From: Canicola haemoglobinophilus
GTDB taxonomy: Bacteria > Pseudomonadota > Gammaproteobacteria > Enterobacterales > Pasteurellaceae
NCBI RefSeq assembly: GCF_002015075.1
Contig: NZ_MUXZ01000008.1
Coordinates: forward strand, 62,001-126,000
Length of the DNA stretch: 64,000 nucleotides
Direction of reading: 5' to 3'
A program made the position numbers and the translations under genes. How positions within the stretch are numbered: position 1 is the first letter of the stretch; each line of letters starts with the position of its first letter. Under the pieces are notes generated by a model. The model was not told the origin of the DNA. It was given only the letters and a program-made list of their open reading frames with translations, and searched no databases. This document shows positions 35,123 through 43,900 of the stretch, piece after piece.

Positions 35123-36355
35123 ATGACAACAAAAGTATCACTGGATAAATCAAAAATTAAGTTTTTGCTTTTAGAAGGTGTGCACCAAAATGCACTAGAT
35201 GTATTAAAAGCTGCAGGTTATACCAATATTGAATATCATCAAAAGGCTTTAGAGCCTGATGAATTAAAAGCGGCTATCAAAGATGCACATTTTATTGGTA
35301 TTCGTTCCCGCACTTTTTTAACGGAAGATGTGTTGGCGGAAGCAACTAAGTTAATTGCCATTGGTTGTTTTTGTATTGGCACAAACCAAGTTGATTTAGA
35401 TGCAGCGAAAGCGCGCGGTATTCCTGTTTTTAATGCGCCATTTTCTAATACCAGATCTGTGGCTGAATTAGTGCTTGGTGAAATTTTGTTACTAATGCGC
35501 AACGTGCCACAAGCGAATGCGGATGTACATCGTGGACTATGGAATAAATCAGCCGCTGGTTCTTATGAAGTGCGTGGCAAACGTTTAGGCATTGTAGGCT
35601 ATGGTCATATTGGTTCTCAGTTAAGCATTATTGCTGAGGCGCTAGGTATGAACGTGTATTTCTATGATATTGAAACAAAATTGCCTTTAGGTAATGCGCA
35701 ACAAATCAACAGTTTAGAAGAATTATTACGCACGAGTGATGTGGTTTCTTTACATTTGCCTGAAAATGCCTCAACTAAAAATTTAATGAATGCACAGCGT
35801 ATCGCTCAATTAAAACCAGATTGTGTATTTATTAATGCAGCTCGTGGCACAGTGGTGGATATTGATGCTTTAGCACAAGCTTTGGAAAGCAAAAAAATTC
35901 GTGGTGCGGCAATTGATGTATTCCCAGAAGAACCAGCTTCAATTGAAGAAGAGTTTATTTCGCCATTGCGTGCCTTTGACAATGTTATTTTAACTCCACA
36001 TATTGGTGGTTCAACCGCTGAGGCACAAGAAAATATTGGAACAGAAGTAGCCAATAAATTTGTTAAATATTCCGATAATGGTTCAACCCTTTCTGCTGTG
36101 AATTTCCCTGAAGTTTCTTTACCAGAACATAGTGGCACCAAACGTTTGTTACATATTCACCATAATCGCCCAGGTATTTTAACCAAAATCAACCAAGTGT
36201 TTGTGGAGCAAAATATCAATATTGCAGCTGAATATTTACAAACTGATGCCCAAATTGGTTATGTGGTAATTGATATTGAAACTGAAGACACTGCGCCATT
36301 ATTGGCTAAACTTAAACAAATCGATGGCACTATTCGTGCAAGAGTATTGTTCTAA
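35123..36355 (+). CDS. serA: D-3-phosphoglycerate dehydrogenase SerA
   Basis: First step of serine synthesis. NAD-binding GIVGYGHIGSQL near residue 157, catalytic Arg/Glu/His in NAARGTVVD, FPEEPA and LTPHIGGSTAEA, and a C-terminal serine-sensing ACT domain (HIHHNRPGILTKI). 410 aa. ATG 35123 has AGGAGAG upstream. Likely an operon with rpiA. Confidence 0.97.
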   Translation: MTTKVSLDKSKIKFLLLEGVHQNALDVLKAAGYTNIEYHQKALEPDELKAAIKDAHFIGIRSRTFLTEDVLAEATKLIAIGCFCIGTNQVDLDAAKARGIPVFNAPFSNTRSVAELVLGEILLLMRNVPQANADVHRGLWNKSAAGSYEVRGKRLGIVGYGHIGSQLSIIAEALGMNVYFYDIETKLPLGNAQQINSLEELLRTSDVVSLHLPENASTKNLMNAQRIAQLKPDCVFINAARGTVVDIDALAQALESKKIRGAAIDVFPEEPASIEEEFISPLRAFDNVILTPHIGGSTAEAQENIGTEVANKFVKYSDNGSTLSAVNFPEVSLPEHSGTKRLLHIHHNRPGILTKINQVFVEQNINIAAEYLQTDAQIGYVVIDIETEDTAPLLAKLKQIDGTIRARVLF

Positions 36356-36371
36356 TCTGATATTGACAAGC

Positions 36372-36396
36372 AAAGGGCTGATAATTCAGCCCTTTT
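36372..36396 (+). terminator. Terminator after serA
   Basis: AAAGGGCTGA (36372-36381), loop TAAT, TCAGCCCTTT (36386-36395) then T. Perfect 10-bp stem. Confidence 0.85.
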
Positions 36397-36408
36397 CAGT
36401 TTTGTGTT

Positions 36409-37182
36409 ATGCGTAATTTTATTTTTAATATAAAACTTCTGATTCTGTTATTGCTGCCAAGTTTTCTCTCTTTATCTACTCAAGCTAAAGATTGCATGAA
36501 AACGTATTCAAAAAATGACTATATTCACATCAGCCAGATTAACTTATCTTGTAAAAACATTGAGCTAGTTACTACAAATCCAAAAGATCAAGGGTTAACC
36601 GTTTCGGAATTTGCAGAAAAGTATCAAAGTGCGGTGGCAATTAACGGTAGTTTTTTTCGTAAAGACGGTTCGCCCATTGGTATGAACATTAGTCAATATA
36701 GACCATGGAGGAATGCTAGAGATACAAGATCTCGCTCCTTCTTGGCTTGTGACAAAGATAACAAATGTATTATTGATCCAAAGAATCATGCGGCAAAAAT
36801 CAATCCTAAATGGCAGTTAGCTATTGCTGGTTGGCATTACTATGATCATAAATCCAAAAAATTTAGTTGTGCCCCACAAGATAAAGTTGGTTGCAGCCAA
36901 TCTATTTTCAGTGATAAACATCCTCGCACCATGGTTGGTTTAGATGAAGGCCAGAACTTACTTTATTTAGTCGTGGTGGAGGGCAGACAACTTACTTATC
37001 GTGGTATGACTTTAGATGAACTTGCGGATCTCGCCACAGACTTAAAATTAACGAAAGCAATTAATTTAGATGGTGGTGGTAGTTCGGTCATGGTTGTGGA
37101 TCAAAAACGTATTTCTGATTTACCTCTGTTGCAAGGAAATGAAAGGAAGGTCGGAAACCATTTTGGTGTTAGAGTGAAATAA
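36409..37182 (+). CDS. Secreted phosphodiester glycosidase (NAGPA) family protein
   Basis: A 257-aa protein with an N-terminal hydrophobic signal (LLILLLLPSFLSLSTQA, likely cleaved before KDC) and the NAGPA domain. Family blocks visible are AINGSFFRKDG, HPRTMVGLDEG and NLDGGGSSVMVV. Bacterial members act on extracellular glycosyl phosphodiesters or are uncharacterised; the substrate here is unknown. Six cysteines in the mature part allow periplasmic disulfides. The start lies 13 bp after the serA terminator and lacks a good ribosome site, so its expression signals are unclear. Confidence 0.8.
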   Translation: MRNFIFNIKLLILLLLPSFLSLSTQAKDCMKTYSKNDYIHISQINLSCKNIELVTTNPKDQGLTVSEFAEKYQSAVAINGSFFRKDGSPIGMNISQYRPWRNARDTRSRSFLACDKDNKCIIDPKNHAAKINPKWQLAIAGWHYYDHKSKKFSCAPQDKVGCSQSIFSDKHPRTMVGLDEGQNLLYLVVVEGRQLTYRGMTLDELADLATDLKLTKAINLDGGGSSVMVVDQKRISDLPLLQGNERKVGNHFGVRVK

Positions 37183-37323
37183 TTTTATCTCGTACAGAAA
37201 AGTAGTTTTGTGGACAATGCTATTATCGAGGCGTAAAATGCCCTCAATTTGACTAAGGTTTCTCAGTTTAATTCACGTCAGAAACTTTTTATCTAAATTA
37301 ACTAAATATTAAGTGGAAATAAC

Positions 37324-38325
37324 ATGAAAAATAGAAGTTTTTATCTTGGATTAGGTTTCATAGCTTTATTAACCACCATTGTAAGTTGGTTAGCAAGTAC
37401 ACAATTTGCACATCAAGCTAAAATCAGTGCATTAACCATAGCCATTTTGCTCGGTATTTTTATTGGCAACACATTTTATCCCGCACTTTCAAGCAAATTA
37501 GACAAAGGGGTGCTATTTGCGAAAGGAACATTGTTACGCATCGGAATTGTGCTATATGGCTTTCGTTTGACTTTACAAGATATTAGTCATGTAGGCGTTA
37601 ATGCTATTGTGAGCGATGCCATTATGCTCACTTCTACCTTTTTTCTCGCCATTGCCTTAGGCATTTATTGGCTGAAAATGGATAAGCAGACAGTATATTT
37701 AACCGCTGGTGGTTGTAGTATTTGTGGAGCAGCAGCCGTCATGGCAATGGAGCCAGTGACTAAAGCTGAATCCCATAAAGTCTCTGTTGCAGTTGCGGTT
37801 GTAGTAATTTTCGGCACCATTGCCATGTTCTTATACCCGATCAGCTACAATTATTTACAACATTGGCTAACTGATCATCAATTTGGTATTTATATTGGCT
37901 CGACCGTTCACGAAGTGGCTCAAGTCTATGCCGCAGGCGGCAATATTAGCCCGACAGTTGCGGATACAGCAGTCATCACCAAAATGATTAGAGTGATGAT
38001 GCTTGCTCCTTTTTTATTAATTTTATCTTGGGCGTTATCCAAACAAAAATCAGATAAAAGCAAAATCAATATTCCTTGGTTTGCCTTTTTATTTATCCTA
38101 ATGGCAGTGTTCAATTCCTTCGATATTTTGCCAAAAAGTGCGGTTAAATTTATCGTAGATTTAGACGGTTTATTGCTAATCGCTGCTATGACAGCTTTAG
38201 GACTAACTACTCATGTCAGCGCCATAAAAAAAGCAGGGGTAAAACCCTTGTTGTTAGGAGTAATGCTTTTTGTTTGGTTGGTTTTTGGCGGATTAGCAGT
38301 TAATTTATTTATGCAAAGTATTTGA
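37324..38325 (+). CDS. YeiH/UPF0324-family putative sulfate exporter
   Basis: A 333-aa integral membrane protein with about ten transmembrane segments and the family signatures AGGCSICGAAAVMAMEP and GSTVHEVAQVYAAG. Related to E. coli YeiH; a sulfur-compound export role is proposed for the family but the substrate is not proven. No LysR regulator gene is adjacent. The 141-bp gap upstream holds a weak hairpin (GTTTCT/AGAAAC). Confidence 0.88.
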   Translation: MKNRSFYLGLGFIALLTTIVSWLASTQFAHQAKISALTIAILLGIFIGNTFYPALSSKLDKGVLFAKGTLLRIGIVLYGFRLTLQDISHVGVNAIVSDAIMLTSTFFLAIALGIYWLKMDKQTVYLTAGGCSICGAAAVMAMEPVTKAESHKVSVAVAVVVIFGTIAMFLYPISYNYLQHWLTDHQFGIYIGSTVHEVAQVYAAGGNISPTVADTAVITKMIRVMMLAPFLLILSWALSKQKSDKSKINIPWFAFLFILMAVFNSFDILPKSAVKFIVDLDGLLLIAAMTALGLTTHVSAIKKAGVKPLLLGVMLFVWLVFGGLAVNLFMQSI

Positions 38326-38413
38326 TAGATGAAATTACATTAAAATATGTGACTAGGGATATCAATCTTAAGTTTATGAGCTGATTACAAAACAACTATC
38401 GAATTAACACCCT

Positions 38414-38432
38414 ATTATTGATAATCATCTTT
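38414..38432 (+). promoter_or_regulatory. Fur-box-like sequence upstream of the outer-membrane barrel gene
   Basis: Around GATAATCAT (38420-38428) I count 13 of 19 matches to the Fur consensus. The core 9-mer is exact but the flanks are weak, so this is only suggestive of iron control. Confidence 0.3.
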
Positions 38433-38439
38433 ACTTTTA

Positions 38440-38490
38440 TCTACCTAATAATTAGTATACCGCGAGGTAGAAATTGTCTACCTAATTTTT
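38440..38490 (+). promoter_or_regulatory. Mutually exclusive hairpins (attenuator-like leader)
   Basis: TCTACCT occurs at 38440-38446 and 38477-38483, and AGGTAGA at 38465-38471 can pair with either. The second pairing has a 5-nt loop and is followed by AATTTTTTATTTT, an intrinsic-terminator shape. The first pairing would prevent it. This lies 33-83 nt before the barrel gene ATG. It may instead be only the terminator of the YeiH-type gene. Confidence 0.5.
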
Positions 38491-38522
38491 TATTTTATTA
38501 TTACTACAAATGGAATGTGATT

Positions 38523-39287
38523 ATGAAAATTAACAAACTATTTTTAACTGTGTTATCGGTTTTACCTGCTTTCGCAATTGCTCAAACTAGTGGGTTTAAT
38601 TTTTATGGTAAGGCTGGGATTGATTTAACTTCTCGTTTTGAGTCATTCCAAATCATTGGTGATAAAGATATTAACGCACCAAATGGACCATATATTCCAA
38701 CTCCATCGAAAAAGAATACCTTTTCTCCAAGTGTATTTTTAGAGACTACCTATAATGTTTTTCCAAAAACAGAGCTTGGTCTTGGTATTGGTTATATTAA
38801 ACGGAAAGGATTTAAAACTACCACAATTTATGATGGAAATAGTCAAGGTGAATATCAACCAAATGTTCATGAATCTACTATAGTTGGAACTTACAACGTC
38901 AATCGTTATTCCTCTCTACCCGTCTATTTAATTCTTAAACAAAATTATCCTCTTAATCAAAATACGAATCTTTATTTTAAAGGGAATTTAGGTTATTCAT
39001 TTAATAAAATTCGTGATACACAATATGATCATTTTACTGATCAAATGCAAAGAGGGACTTTAAGAAAAGAAGATGGAAGTAGCTACCTTAGTGATCTTAA
39101 AACTAAAAACGGTCTTTATTTAGGTTTGGGGATTGGGATTGAATATAAATCTTTCTTAGTAGAACTAGGTTATTATCATACTAATTCAAAAATCACTTAC
39201 CAAAACTCTACTAAACAAGGATTACGTTATACAAGTACTTCATATAATAATGATGCATTACGTCTCTCCGTTGGTTTTAAATTCTAA
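38523..39287 (+). CDS. Outer-membrane beta-barrel protein
   Basis: A 254-aa protein with signal peptide MKINKLFLTVLSVLPAFAIA cut before QTSG. Alternating aromatic strands follow (NFYGKAGIDL, TELGLGIGYI, LYFKGNLGYSF, LYLGLGIGIEY, LRLSVGFKF), ending in the C-terminal phenylalanine typical of BAM substrates. It resembles small eight-stranded OmpA-like or opacity-type barrels; the specific family was not identified. ATG 38523 is chosen because the signal peptide starts there. A terminator follows the gene. Confidence 0.78.
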   Translation: MKINKLFLTVLSVLPAFAIAQTSGFNFYGKAGIDLTSRFESFQIIGDKDINAPNGPYIPTPSKKNTFSPSVFLETTYNVFPKTELGLGIGYIKRKGFKTTTIYDGNSQGEYQPNVHESTIVGTYNVNRYSSLPVYLILKQNYPLNQNTNLYFKGNLGYSFNKIRDTQYDHFTDQMQRGTLRKEDGSSYLSDLKTKNGLYLGLGIGIEYKSFLVELGYYHTNSKITYQNSTKQGLRYTSTSYNNDALRLSVGFKF

Positions 39288-39303
39288 TAAATAATATTTG
39301 ATC

Positions 39304-39328
39304 AAAGCCGCTTGATAGCGGCTTTTTT
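39304..39328 (+). terminator. Terminator after the outer-membrane barrel gene
   Basis: AAAGCCGC (39304-39311), loop TTGATA, GCGGCTTT (39318-39325) and a T run. Confidence 0.88.
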
Positions 39329-39374
39329 ATGTCTGGAATTTAATATATAAAACGTATGTGACAAAACTATTATC

Positions 39375-39479
39375 CTAGCTTGAAAATAACTTCTCGAATA
39401 AAAAATCTACCCAATAATCAGTTGCAAAACTAACAAAATAGACTCTATCATGATTATTCATTTTATATTTCCTATTCAT
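39375..39479 (-). pseudogene. Remnant of a Y1 (RAYT/IS200-like) transposase, N-terminus only
   Basis: A 34-residue frame, MNRKYKMNNHDRVYFVSFA..., follows a strong AAAGGAG ribosome site. The pattern KYK-x(7-8)-YFVSFAT-x-YW-x-D-x-F resembles the N-terminus of REP-associated Y1 transposases. The frame then stops, and no HUH or catalytic tyrosine region follows before the upstream gene's terminator. Full members are roughly 150-200 aa. It lies 77 bp from a REP-pair element, which supports the reading. From memory of the family only. Confidence 0.42.
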
Positions 39480-39556
39480 ACTCATTCTCCTTTTTAAAAT
39501 AAAGAAATTTTCGATATTATGTAGCAGTTGCACAACGATTAAATAGCAGAGTATTT

Positions 39557-39658
39557 GTAGGGACGCCACGCTGGCGTCCGTTTCAAATACCAGCGTAATT
39601 GTTTAATTTTAAAAAGAATTTAAAAATTTTTATTCGGACGCCAGCGTGGCGTCCCTAC
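39557..39658 (-). repeat. 102-bp REP-pair element, copy 2 (upstream of the orphan hsdS)
   Basis: Ends GTAGGGACGCCACGCTGG..CG (39557-39580) and the inverted form (39635-39658), each an imperfect palindrome, around a 55-bp AT-rich core. Its reverse complement aligns without gaps to the element at 9943-10044, with the core block GCTGRTATTTRAAA shared. It ends 23 bp before the orphan hsdS start. The rest of the gap 39288-39681 holds the upstream terminator and the transposase remnant. Confidence 0.82.
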
Positions 39659-39681
39659 AATCACATTAATTGAGAGAGAAG

Positions 39682-40838
39682 ATGAAAACCAATATTTTAA
39701 CAATGATTGAACAAGCGGAAGTGGAGTGGAAGCCGTTGGGGGAGGTTGTTGATGTTAAAACTGGTCAATCTATTAATAAACAAAAAATAGAAAATAACCA
39801 AGGTATCTATCCAGTGATAAATAGTGGTCGTGAACCCTTGGGTTATATTAATGAGTGGAATACTGAAAATGATCCTATTGGTGTTACTACTCGTGGAGCT
39901 GGAGTTGGTTCTATTACGTGGCAAGAAGGAAAATATTTTCGTGGGAATTTAAATTATTCTGTTACGATTAAAGATAGTGATGAGTTAGATGTACGCTTTT
40001 TATTTCATTTGCTACTACATTTCCAAAAGCAAATTCATAGTCTATGTACTTTTACGGGAATTCCAGCTTTAAATGCAAGTGAATTAAAAACTCTCTTAAT
40101 CCCCGTACCTAAATTAGAATTACAAAAAGAAATTGTAAAAATACTGGATATTTTGACGGAATTAAACACCGATTTAACAACCGCACTTGAAACTGAACAT
40201 ATCTTGAGAAAAAACAATATCAATACTATCGGGATTTGCTATTGTCTGAAAGTGAATTGGCAAAGGTGGGGTTTGAGTGGAAGACTTTGGGGGAGGTAGC
40301 ATCTTATTCCAAAAGTCGTATCAGCTTTGAGAAATTAGATGAAAGCAATTATGTTGGTGTGGATAATTTATTACAAAACAGAGCTGGTAAAACCTTATCC
40401 AATTATGTACCAACATCAGGCAACTTAACCGAGTTTATCAAAGATGATATTTTGATTGGTAACATTCGACCGTATTTAAAGAAAATTTGGCATGCTGACT
40501 GTATGGGTGGCACAAATGGCGATGTTTTAGTTATTCGTGTTATGAGTCAAAAGATTAATCCAAGATATCTTTATCAAGTTTTAGCAGATGATAAGTTTTT
40601 TGATTACAACATGAAGCACGCCAAAGGGGCAAAAATGCCAAGGGGAAATAAAGAAGCTATTTTGAACTATCAAATCCCAATCCCATCACTTGAAACTCAA
40701 GCCAAGATTGTCGCCATTTTGGATAAATTTGACCGCTTGACCAATTTCATCAGCGATGGCTTGCCAAAGGAAATTGAGTTAAGACGTAAGCAATATGAGT
40801 ATTATCGGGAGATGTTGTTGAACTTTCCAAATTCGTAG
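39682..40838 (+). pseudogene. hsdS: Orphan type I specificity subunit gene (hsdS), frameshifted
   Basis: Two overlapping frames encode the two halves of one HsdS. The first (39682-40299) has a target-recognition domain starting EVEWKPLGEVVDVKTG and spacer LELQKEIVKILDILTELNTDL. The second (through 40838) carries GFEWKTLGEVASYSKSRISFE and LETQAKIVAILDKFDRL...YYREMLLNF. A -1 shift at A_AAA_AAC (40209-40215) joins them as LRKKQYQYYRDLL, the expected spacer, giving about 385 aa. No hsdM or hsdR is adjacent, and the sequence type differs from the HsdS at 8619-9896. It could be dead, phase-variable, or made by ribosomal frameshifting. Confidence 0.85.
40209..40215 (+). other. A_AAA_AAC slippery heptamer at the hsdS frame change
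   Basis: In the frame of the upstream half the codons read AGA AAA AAC, placing A_AAA_AAC exactly in the X_XXY_YYZ register for -1 slippage. Slipping gives CAA TAT CAA TAC TAT, continuing the HsdS reading. One extra A in the A6 run would do the same at DNA level. Confidence 0.65.
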
Positions 40839-40879
40839 GATGGGTTTAGCCCATACATAAAGAAACTCACGGCAAACTA

Positions 40880-40907
40880 AAAAGTGCGGTATAAAAACCG
40901 CACTTTT
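40880..40907. terminator. Uptake-sequence hairpin between the orphan hsdS and purL
   Basis: AAAAGTGCGGT (40880-40890), loop ATAAAA, ACCGCACTTTT (40897-40907). It sits between convergent hsdS (+) and purL (-) and can serve both. Confidence 0.82.
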
Positions 40908-40915
40908 GTGCTTTC

Positions 40916-43900
40916 TTAGAGAACCACCCTCGCATTCCTAAACATTCTCATCCATGCACCATCTTCGTTCCAGTCTTCTGGATACCAAGAGTTACTCACC
41001 GCTCTGAATACACGTTCTGGGTGTGGCATCATAATGGCGACACGTCCGTCTGCGTTGCCGATGGCGGTGATGCCAAGAGCTGAGCCGTTAGGGTTAGCAG
41101 GGTAGGTTTCCGTTGGTTGGAGATTATTGTCGATATACTGAGCAATGATCAAGTTTTGATCCTGTAAATTGTGAAGTTGCTCACTATTTTTAAATTCTAC
41201 CTGCCCTTCACCATGAGAAACCGCAATCGGCATATGGCTACCTGCCATGCCTGCGAACCAGTGGTTGTTGGTATCGTTGATACGCACTAAGCCAACACGC
41301 GCTTCAAAGCGTTCGGATTTGTTACGGACGAAGCGAGGCCAGTTTTCTGTGCCTGGGATAATTTCCGCTAAGTTAGACACCATTTGGCAACCATTACATA
41401 CCCCTAATGTAAGTGTGTTCGGGTTAGCGAAGAATTGGCTGAATTGGTCACGCAACATTGGGTTGAATAAGATTGATTTCGCCCAACCGCCGCCTGCACC
41501 TAATACGTCGCCGTAAGAGAAGCCGCCACAAGCCACTAGCGCATTGAAATCTTTTAAGTTTCTGCGACCGCTCATTAAGTCGCTCATATGCACGTCAATG
41601 CTGTTGAAACCAGCTCTGTCAAAGGCTGCTGCCATTTCGTAATGGCTGTTTACGCCCTGTTCACGTAAGATCGCAATGGTCGGTTTCACGCCTTTATTGA
41701 TATAAGGTGCCGCAATATCTTCGTTGATGTCGTAAGTTAAATGTACCGATAAGCCTTTGTTATTTGGATCTTTTTTCGTTTCAAACTCTTGGTCTGCACA
41801 TTCTGGGTTATCACGCAAACGTTGCATTTGGTGGGTTAATTCCGCCCAAATACCACGCAATTCTGAGCGTTTTTCACTGAGTAATTTGCGAGTGCCACGA
41901 CTAATTTCAAACAGATCGCCTTCAACCACCGCACCAAGTTCTTTGGTGATTGGTAATAGATTATGTGCATTTAAGATCTCACGCACGTTGTTTAATTCGC
42001 TGTCGGAAATTTGGATAACTGCCCCTAATTCTTCATTGAATAACACTGCTAAGTCGTTGTCGCCCAAGGCAGAAATATCCACTTCCACACCACAGTTGCC
42101 CGCAAATGCCATTTCCGCAAGGGTAGCGATTAAACCACCGTCTGAACGGTCGTGGTATGCCAATAATTTTTGTTGTGCCACAAGGGCTTGCATTGCGTTG
42201 AAGAAGTTTTTGAGGGTTTCTACATTCACGACGTCCGCAGGTTTGTCGCCTAGTTGCTTGTAAACCTGGGTAAGTGCGGTTGCACCTAGACGATTTTTGC
42301 CTTCGCCTAAGTCGATCAACAATAAGCGAGTTGTACCTTTATCGGTGCGTAATTGTGGGGTAACGGTTTTGCGAACATCTTCCACACGAGCGAAAGCAGA
42401 AATCACTAAGGAAAGTGGTGCAGTAACGGCTTTTTGTTCGCCGTTTTCGTTCCAAGTGGTTTTCATCGACATAGAGTCTTTACCCACAGGAATGGTGATG
42501 CCTAGGGCTGGGCAAAGCTCTTCACCCACCGCTTTCACTGCTTCGTATAAGCCTGCATCTTCCCCTTCGTGACCTGCTGCGGACATCCAGTTAGCAGAGA
42601 GTTTAATACGCTTGATGTCGCCGATATTGGTTGCCGCAATGTTAGTGATGCTTTCTGCAACGGCGAGGCGTGCTGATGCACCGAAGTCAAGCAAGGCAAC
42701 TGGCGCACGTTCGCCCATGGACATCGCTTCGCCATGGTAGCTATCTAAACTTGCAGTCGTTACCGCACAGTCGGCAACAGGAATTTGCCAAGGACCGACC
42801 ATTTGATCACGAGCTACCATAGCGGTCACTGAACGGTCGCCGATGGTAATTAAGAAGGTTTTTTCTGCGACGACGGGTAAACGTAGCACACGATGCAAGG
42901 CTTCTTTGAGCTGGATTTCATCCTGTGCAAGCGGTGCATTTTCTACCGTTTTTGACAACACATCTCGGGTCATTTTTGGGGTTTTGCCAAGTAACACATT
43001 CATCGGCAAATCAATCGGCTTGTTGTCGAAATGGCTGTCGGAAAGGGTTAAATGTTTTTCTTCAGTGGCTTCTCCGATCACTGCAAAAGGGGCACGTTCA
43101 CGCTCACAAAGTGCGGTAAATAATTCAAGTTTTTCAGGGGCTACTGCTAACACATAGCGCTCTTGCGATTCGTTACACCAAATTTCTAACGGCGACATCC
43201 CTTTTTCATCGCATAAAATCGAACGTAAGTCGAACTTACCGCCACGCTCACCGTCGTGAACTAATTCAGGCATTGCATTAGATAAACCGCCTGCACCCAC
43301 ATCGTGAATAAATAAAATCGGGTTGTCTTCGCCTAACTGCCAACAACGGTCGATCACTTCTTGGCAACGGCGTTCCATCTCAGGGTTTTCACGTTGAACA
43401 GAAGCAAAATCTAAATCTTCTTTGGATTTACCCGATGCCATTGATGAAGCTGCACCACCGCCTAAGCCGATATTCATCGCAGGGCCACCAAGCACGATTA
43501 ACTTCGCCCCTACTGGAATTTCACCTTTTTGCACGTGTTCTGCACGAATGTTGCCGATACCACCTGCAAGCATAATTGGCTTGTGGTAGCCACGTACTTC
43601 TTCTCCTGCAAAACTGTTTACTTTTTCTTCATAAGTACGGAAATAACCAAGCAAAGCTGGGCGACCAAATTCATTGTTGAACGCTGCCCCACCAAGTGGA
43701 CCTTCGATCATAATATCTAACGCCGAAGCGATACGGTTTGGCTTAGAAAGCGGATTTTCCCAAGGTTGTTCAAAGTTTGGGATCACAAGGTTAGACACCG
43801 AGAAGCCCGTTAAACCTGCTTTTGGTTTTGCCCCACGTCCTGTTGCACCTTCATCACGAATTTCACCGCCCGAACCTGTCGCTGCGCCTGGGAATGGCGA

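Noticed and set aside
39480..39569. Extension of the transposase remnant upstream to 39569
   Set aside because: The added residues overlap the REP-pair element, and the ribosome site supports the start at 39479.
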